Below are positions 6,014 through 9,385 of a stretch of 9,385 nucleotides of DNA, in pieces. The stretch is from JAADHU01 sp964446495 (GTDB lineage Bacteria > Pseudomonadota > Gammaproteobacteria > Steroidobacterales > Woeseiaceae). The notes beneath the pieces were generated by a model. It ran no database searches and was not told the origin of the DNA. It saw only the letters and a program-made list of their open reading frames with translations. Numbering within the stretch: position 1 is the first letter of the stretch; each line of letters begins with the position of its first letter. The translations under genes were made by a program, and so were the position numbers. Location of the stretch: positions 1-9,385 of the forward strand of contig CAYUOY010000154.1 in assembly GCA_964446495.1 (NCBI GenBank). Reading direction: 5' to 3'.

Positions 6014-8503
6014 CTACTGAACCAGCGTCACAGCGCTGCCAAGTACCGATGCGCAGATACCCTTGGCGATAGCCGCCGAATTCGGGTTGTCTGCACTAAT
6101 TAGCAGGCGGTCAACCAGGTTGTCTGGCCGAACTCCATCGGTACCGAAATATCCGAGCTCATCTCGTACCACCACGAAATCAGGTTGCGTCAATACGCCG
6201 GTACCCATGATGCCGTCGATCAACGGATCGATAACCTGGTTCCTCGCACTACCTGCGTAGGCGTTAACAGGCGCCTGACTGAAATCGAAGCCGCCGAAGT
6301 AAGCGTTCGCTCCGGGACCATCAACCAGCGCGTTGCAATACTCGATAGCGAGTTGTGCGATGGCCACCTGGTGCGATGACAAGAAGGCTTTCGGGTCTTC
6401 AATCGTCGGCAACGATTGGCGCAGACTTTGATAGGTCATGTCCACGTCCAGAGTTTCCGGATCGACTCCCGTGACTGCCGCCATCGTCGCGTTGATCTCG
6501 TCAAAGGTTCGCACGCCAAAGCGATCAGCCGCGGGTAAATCAGCCTCAACTATGACCAGCGCGGGATTGTCGACCCGCACGAAGCTCTGATTACCCAGGC
6601 GATCGAAGGTGAGGAAAAACTCATCGTCTTGCGGCCCTTTCTCCAAAGGCAACACTGCAGCGAGCGTTGACAACGGTTGCCCGAGCTCCCCGAATTGCGC
6701 TGAGCTCAAGGTTTGAACCAGCTTGCCGTAACTCTGTCCGACCGGCGCCTCGCTACCATTAATGCCGATACGCATGCCCTCAAGCGGCACGCCCTCAACA
6801 GCCGGAGCACCGCCGAGCGTAATGAAGTGTGGCTGGTCAAAAAGATAACCAAAAGAATCGAACTGAGCGACCCCAAACAGGATATAGGAACTCGGCACGC
6901 CGATGACGTCCGCGATGCTGAACAGCAGGTAGAATTTTTCACCAACGCCAACGTCGAAGTTCTGTACTACCTGCTCCGGAGTTAGTGTGCGGTTATGAAT
7001 CGCAACCATTCGCAGGACGCCCTGCCAGAGGCCGTCACCCGATGCTTCGTTGCCCAGTACGAATGCGAAGGTATCCTGCCAGTCAATCAGTGTTCCAGGC
7101 GCTGCCGGATCGGCACCACTTACCAGTTCGCCATTAACGTAGATGGCGCGACCGGTAATTGGGCTGTAGGTTGCCACCACATGTTGCAACGTGGCCTGCA
7201 GCACATCGGCACCTGCAAAGGTCGAGAGTTGCGGGTTATCACCATTGGCACCCGTCGTCGTACTTCGATGCAGATAGTCATAGTCGTAAAGGGTTTGTTG
7301 CAAGGAGAAGTTTCTGGCATCGTTCCCCGCAGAGTAGGTGACGATTCGAGCCATTTCCTGAGTGACATTGAATGGCACCACCCAGGCTTCAACCGAGTAT
7401 TCGCCCGTAGCCAGAATCTTGTCGTACAATTTCTTGCTGGCGGACGTCGTTCCCTGCGCCTTGCCATCGTTGATGGTAATGCCCCAGCCGCCGAACCAGT
7501 TGACGTCGCCGGATAAGGTCAGGTCGATGGCCGGATCAACACCGCTGGTGTCGAACGCCGTCAAACCGCCACCGGACTTAAATTCCCACAATGCGATCTG
7601 TGCATTCTCAAACCGGTTGCCGCCCGATGCGATGGTTCCATCGACGATTCGCAATGCCATGCTGTTGACCAGATCAGGGTCAACTTCAGTGACTTCAACG
7701 GTAGCGGCAAACGCGACAATCGCCGCTTCCATGGCATCCGCGGCCTGCGAGCAGCCAACAGCCCAGCAATTGTGGAATTCATTGCGCAAGCGAACCACCA
7801 GCCTGGAGTCGATCGGTACGTCCAGGTCGATTTTCGGTCGTGCCGCTTCGAAGGCGATGTTTGCATCGGCCTCGGCGAAATACGGTTGCTGCGCGGTGGG
7901 CGACGACGAAGCATGACAGCCGTCACAGTAGGTGGTCAGAATGGGACCATGAACCAGGTTGGCAAAGTTCTGTACGGTCGCATTGGCAAAGCTTTTACTG
8001 GCGCCAGGCGGATTTAACGACGGTTCCCGAAGAACGATAGCGCGACCACCGCCAGCAGCAGCGCCGGCCCAGCCCTGAATCCAGGTCTCCATAATGTCAG
8101 AACAAGCCTGGGCCTCACTGAGCCAGCAGTTATGCCCAGTCCCAACCTTTGCTACCAGACGCGAGTCTGAGGGCTGAGCCAGGTCAGCAACGCCATTGGC
8201 TGCTTCGTAAGCCAGGTTTACGTCATCATGTCGCGCAAATAACGGTGTTTGGCCGAAACTTTCGTTGTGACAGCCGCCGCAGCGGTTGCTTAGCTGTACG
8301 TTATCCCAGAGGTTCAGTTTGAAGGCCTGAACATCTTCGGTCGCCGGTGGGGGGCCCTGATAGGTTACCGGCGGCGTGAGGCTGGTTACCGGATTGTCGA
8401 CCGTTGCGGCACCGCCGCCACAAGCCGCCAATACTACGGTCGCGAAACCTGCGAGCAACATGCCGCGTAAAGCAGAAAAACCGCCCTTCGAATCCAGGGT
8501 CAT
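6014..8503 (-). CDS. Diheme c-type cytochrome lipoprotein with LamG-like domain
   Basis: An 829-residue exported protein of unknown function. The N-terminus is a lipoprotein signal: hydrophobic residues 14-27 end in LAAC, with the lipidated cysteine at C28, followed by GGG. Residues 60-146 and 178-266 are two copies of a heme-binding module, with CGGCH at 75-79 and CDGCH at 193-197. Residues about 300-518 look like a LamG/concanavalin-A-like jelly roll (YSVEAWVVPFNVT, ATYSPITGRAIYVNGELV, then AIHNRTLTPEQVVQNF), often a carbohydrate- or surface-binding fold. Residues 520-829 have no domain I can name but include a well-ordered stretch (RTFDEINATMAAVTGV at 665-680; HQVAIAQLAIEYCNALVDG at 711-729). 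The ATG at 8503 has AAGGA 6 bases upstream. The ATG at 8533, with AAGG 5 bases upstream and just after the previous stop, is a real alternative adding ten residues. The ATG at 8575 overlaps the previous gene. Membrane anchoring (inner or outer) cannot be decided. Confidence 0.88.
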   Translation of the reverse strand: MTLDSKGGFSALRGMLLAGFATVVLAACGGGAATVDNPVTSLTPPVTYQGPPPATEDVQAFKLNLWDNVQLSNRCGGCHNESFGQTPLFARHDDVNLAYEAANGVADLAQPSDSRLVAKVGTGHNCWLSEAQACSDIMETWIQGWAGAAAGGGRAIVLREPSLNPPGASKSFANATVQNFANLVHGPILTTYCDGCHASSSPTAQQPYFAEADANIAFEAARPKIDLDVPIDSRLVVRLRNEFHNCWAVGCSQAADAMEAAIVAFAATVEVTEVDPDLVNSMALRIVDGTIASGGNRFENAQIALWEFKSGGGLTAFDTSGVDPAIDLTLSGDVNWFGGWGITINDGKAQGTTSASKKLYDKILATGEYSVEAWVVPFNVTQEMARIVTYSAGNDARNFSLQQTLYDYDYLHRSTTTGANGDNPQLSTFAGADVLQATLQHVVATYSPITGRAIYVNGELVSGADPAAPGTLIDWQDTFAFVLGNEASGDGLWQGVLRMVAIHNRTLTPEQVVQNFDVGVGEKFYLLFSIADVIGVPSSYILFGVAQFDSFGYLFDQPHFITLGGAPAVEGVPLEGMRIGINGSEAPVGQSYGKLVQTLSSAQFGELGQPLSTLAAVLPLEKGPQDDEFFLTFDRLGNQSFVRVDNPALVIVEADLPAADRFGVRTFDEINATMAAVTGVDPETLDVDMTYQSLRQSLPTIEDPKAFLSSHQVAIAQLAIEYCNALVDGPGANAYFGGFDFSQAPVNAYAGSARNQVIDPLIDGIMGTGVLTQPDFVVVRDELGYFGTDGVRPDNLVDRLLISADNPNSAAIAKGICASVLGSAVTLVQ
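6950..7600 (-). other. LamG-like jelly-roll segment within the diheme lipoprotein
   Basis: It encodes residues about 302-518. The order of strands matches LamG_3-type domains: an opening strand with ALWEFKSG, a YSVEAWV strand, a central HVVATYSP strand followed by the AIYVNGELV hairpin, and a closing LRMVAIHNRTLTPEQV strand. These domains commonly bind glycans or proteins. Here it could dock the heme modules on a surface or a polymer, which is inference. Confidence 0.7.
7706..7972 (-). repeat. Heme module 2 of the diheme lipoprotein
   Basis: Residues 178-266. The heme-attachment site CDGCH is encoded at 7913-7927. After it come a Y/F-A-x-x-D-A-N-I-A-F-E-A helix, D-S-R-L-V (232-236), HNCW (244-247) and a further C251. 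The same elements in the same order occur in module 1. Confidence 0.85.
8066..8326 (-). repeat. Heme module 1 of the diheme lipoprotein
   Basis: Residues 60-146. The heme-attachment site CGGCH is encoded at 8267-8281. It is followed by a D-V-N-L-A-Y-E-A helix, D-S-R-L-V (113-117), HNCW (124-127) and C134. The parallel with module 2 points to an internal duplication that has since diverged in sequence. Confidence 0.85.
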
Positions 8504-8509
8504 GCCAAT

Positions 8510-8514
8510 TCCTT
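8510..8514 (-). promoter_or_regulatory. Ribosome-binding site favouring the 8503 start of the diheme lipoprotein
   Basis: AAGGA on the minus strand lies 6 bases before the ATG at 8503 and gives a signal peptide of normal length. AAGG at 8542-8539 serves the competing ATG at 8533, which sits 7 bases after the upstream stop and could be used by translational coupling. Confidence 0.5.
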
Positions 8515-8540
8515 TTGTACTTATCACTGTCATGTCTCCC

Positions 8541-9385
8541 TTATTGACCCATGCAGTAGACTGCGGCTTCCGCAAACGTCTGCTTCATGCTGTAGCTGCC
8601 GCCAGCCTGAAATGAGGCGACCATCTGATCAACCTGGCTACGGTCGGTGGCATCTTCCGGCCGGCGCAAACAAACGGCCCTGAACACTTTCTTTACCTGA
8701 CAGGCGGCGAAGGCATCGCTATTACCCAGTTCTTCGCCCATCGTTTTGGCGCCATTGCCATTACCCGGACGAGCAGGATCCCAGCCAAGGAAGCGGTTCT
8801 GTCCTTCGCGCCAGTAATTCATCCAGCTGTCATCCGTGGTCTGATAGCCGCCAGGGAAGTTCTCTTCATTGTTAAAGTATTTCGGCTGCACAATGCCCGG
8901 TGTGTATTCGATACTGCCCGTGGTTTCATCAAAATTGTAATAGGCGTATGCACCTGCGAGCGGGTCCATGCCTGTGTGGCAGCCGATGCAACTATTCAGG
9001 AACAAGCGACTGTCGCCACCCGGGCTACGGCTCACGTCCTTGCGAATACGGTCGGGGATCAGGTTTGTGTCGTGTACCTGTTCCATGTCGTTACACAAAT
9101 GATTTTTCATCGTGAAACGGAACATTGCGCGGTTCGTACCAGCGATGAAGAAAGCCTCTGCTGCTGCGCGTGTGGTCCAGATGCCAGCTGTAGCAGCGGG
9201 TGGCAGACCAGTTACAGAAGACTGTGTCGTCTGTACCAGGCCGGCTTGCATATCCAGACTTTGATTTTCAAGCTGCGCGTAATGATCGTTGTTGTTGTTC
9301 GAGTACGGCGGCAAGCCAAGGTTGCCTGCACCCATATAAAGGATGTCAGCGGCGTAACGTCCCTTTTTAGAAATAACAACGGGAA
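8541..9385 (-). CDS. C-type cytochrome protein, DUF1588/DUF1585-like C-terminal part (5' end missing)
   Basis: The frame is open to the right edge, giving the last 280 residues of a longer protein. An in-frame ATG at 9335 is unlikely to be the start: it has no ribosome-binding site, and the 16 codons before it read like ordinary protein (ISKKGRYAADILYM). Counting from the first full codon, CIGCH at 132-136 is a heme-c attachment site. It is followed by TGMDPLAGAYAYYNFDETTG, much like the CxxCH...DPLGxxxxxFDxxG pattern of DUF1588 (PSCyt3) proteins. The last 60 residues (FAACQVKKVFRAVCLRRP onward) recall DUF1585, where such proteins usually end, and carry three cysteines that may form disulfides. 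Heme attachment requires export, so the lost N-terminus should hold a signal peptide. It is the upstream partner of the diheme lipoprotein, separated by 7 or 37 bases depending on the start chosen. Confidence 0.85.
   Translation of the reverse strand, partial: PVVISKKGRYAADILYMGAGNLGLPPYSNNNNDHYAQLENQSLDMQAGLVQTTQSSVTGLPPAATAGIWTTRAAAEAFFIAGTNRAMFRFTMKNHLCNDMEQVHDTNLIPDRIRKDVSRSPGGDSRLFLNSCIGCHTGMDPLAGAYAYYNFDETTGSIEYTPGIVQPKYFNNEENFPGGYQTTDDSWMNYWREGQNRFLGWDPARPGNGNGAKTMGEELGNSDAFAACQVKKVFRAVCLRRPEDATDRSQVDQMVASFQAGGSYSMKQTFAEAAVYCMGQ

Noticed and set aside
7362..7916. 184-codon plus-strand open frame
   Set aside because: It is antisense to the LamG and heme module 2 coding region, which has clear domain support on the minus strand.
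9288..9299. Four GTT units, a possible phase-variable microsatellite
   Set aside because: Four triplet copies in a coding region (four asparagines) are too few, and in-frame changes would not switch the gene.
9333..9335. ATG at 9335 as the start of the rightmost cytochrome gene
   Set aside because: The frame stays open to the edge, the upstream codons look coding, there is no ribosome-binding site, and the family has a much longer N-terminus.

Overview
The window looks like a chromosomal segment of a moderately GC-rich proteobacterium, most likely an environmental or marine gammaproteobacterium. That placement is inferred from the FdxA-type ferredoxin, the fused fatty-acid oxidation enzyme and the sec/Tat/lipoprotein signals; no rRNA or other taxonomic marker is present. 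Every complete reading frame appears intact. I saw no tRNA, rRNA, CRISPR array, transposase or phage gene.

Left part (1-2821), metabolic genes. The minus strand opens with the N-terminal 452 residues of a bifunctional enoyl-CoA hydratase / 3-hydroxyacyl-CoA dehydrogenase (beta-oxidation) that runs off the left edge. A short intergenic region of about 137 bases separates it from the divergent gene fdxA, a 7Fe-8S ferredoxin with a GTG start. Next, on the plus strand, is a hormone-sensitive-lipase-type esterase. Its promoter has a perfect TATAAT placed so that its transcript would be leaderless or nearly so.

Middle (2836-4380). Converging on the esterase with 14 bases between them is a three-part methyltransferase on the minus strand: an N-terminal zinc ribbon, a SAM-binding core resembling the N2227/carnosine N-methyltransferase group, and a C-terminal PqqD-like/winged-helix-like segment. 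The gap upstream of it holds a strong intrinsic terminator that closes the next transcription unit.

Right part (4380-9385), the most interesting region. Three closely spaced minus-strand genes probably form one operon, read right to left. First is the C-terminal 280 residues of a c-type-cytochrome protein of the DUF1588/DUF1585 kind. Second is a large lipoprotein with two duplicated heme-c modules, a LamG-like jelly roll and a conserved-looking C-terminal region. Third is a Tat-exported protein related to DUF1501 (alkaline-phosphatase/sulfatase clan). All three products should act outside the cytoplasm. The set resembles the heme/LamG/DUF1501 gene sets common in Planctomycetes but looks remodelled. 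Its function is unknown. A surface or periplasmic redox system acting on a polymer or other extracellular substrate is a reasonable inference, not something the sequence proves.
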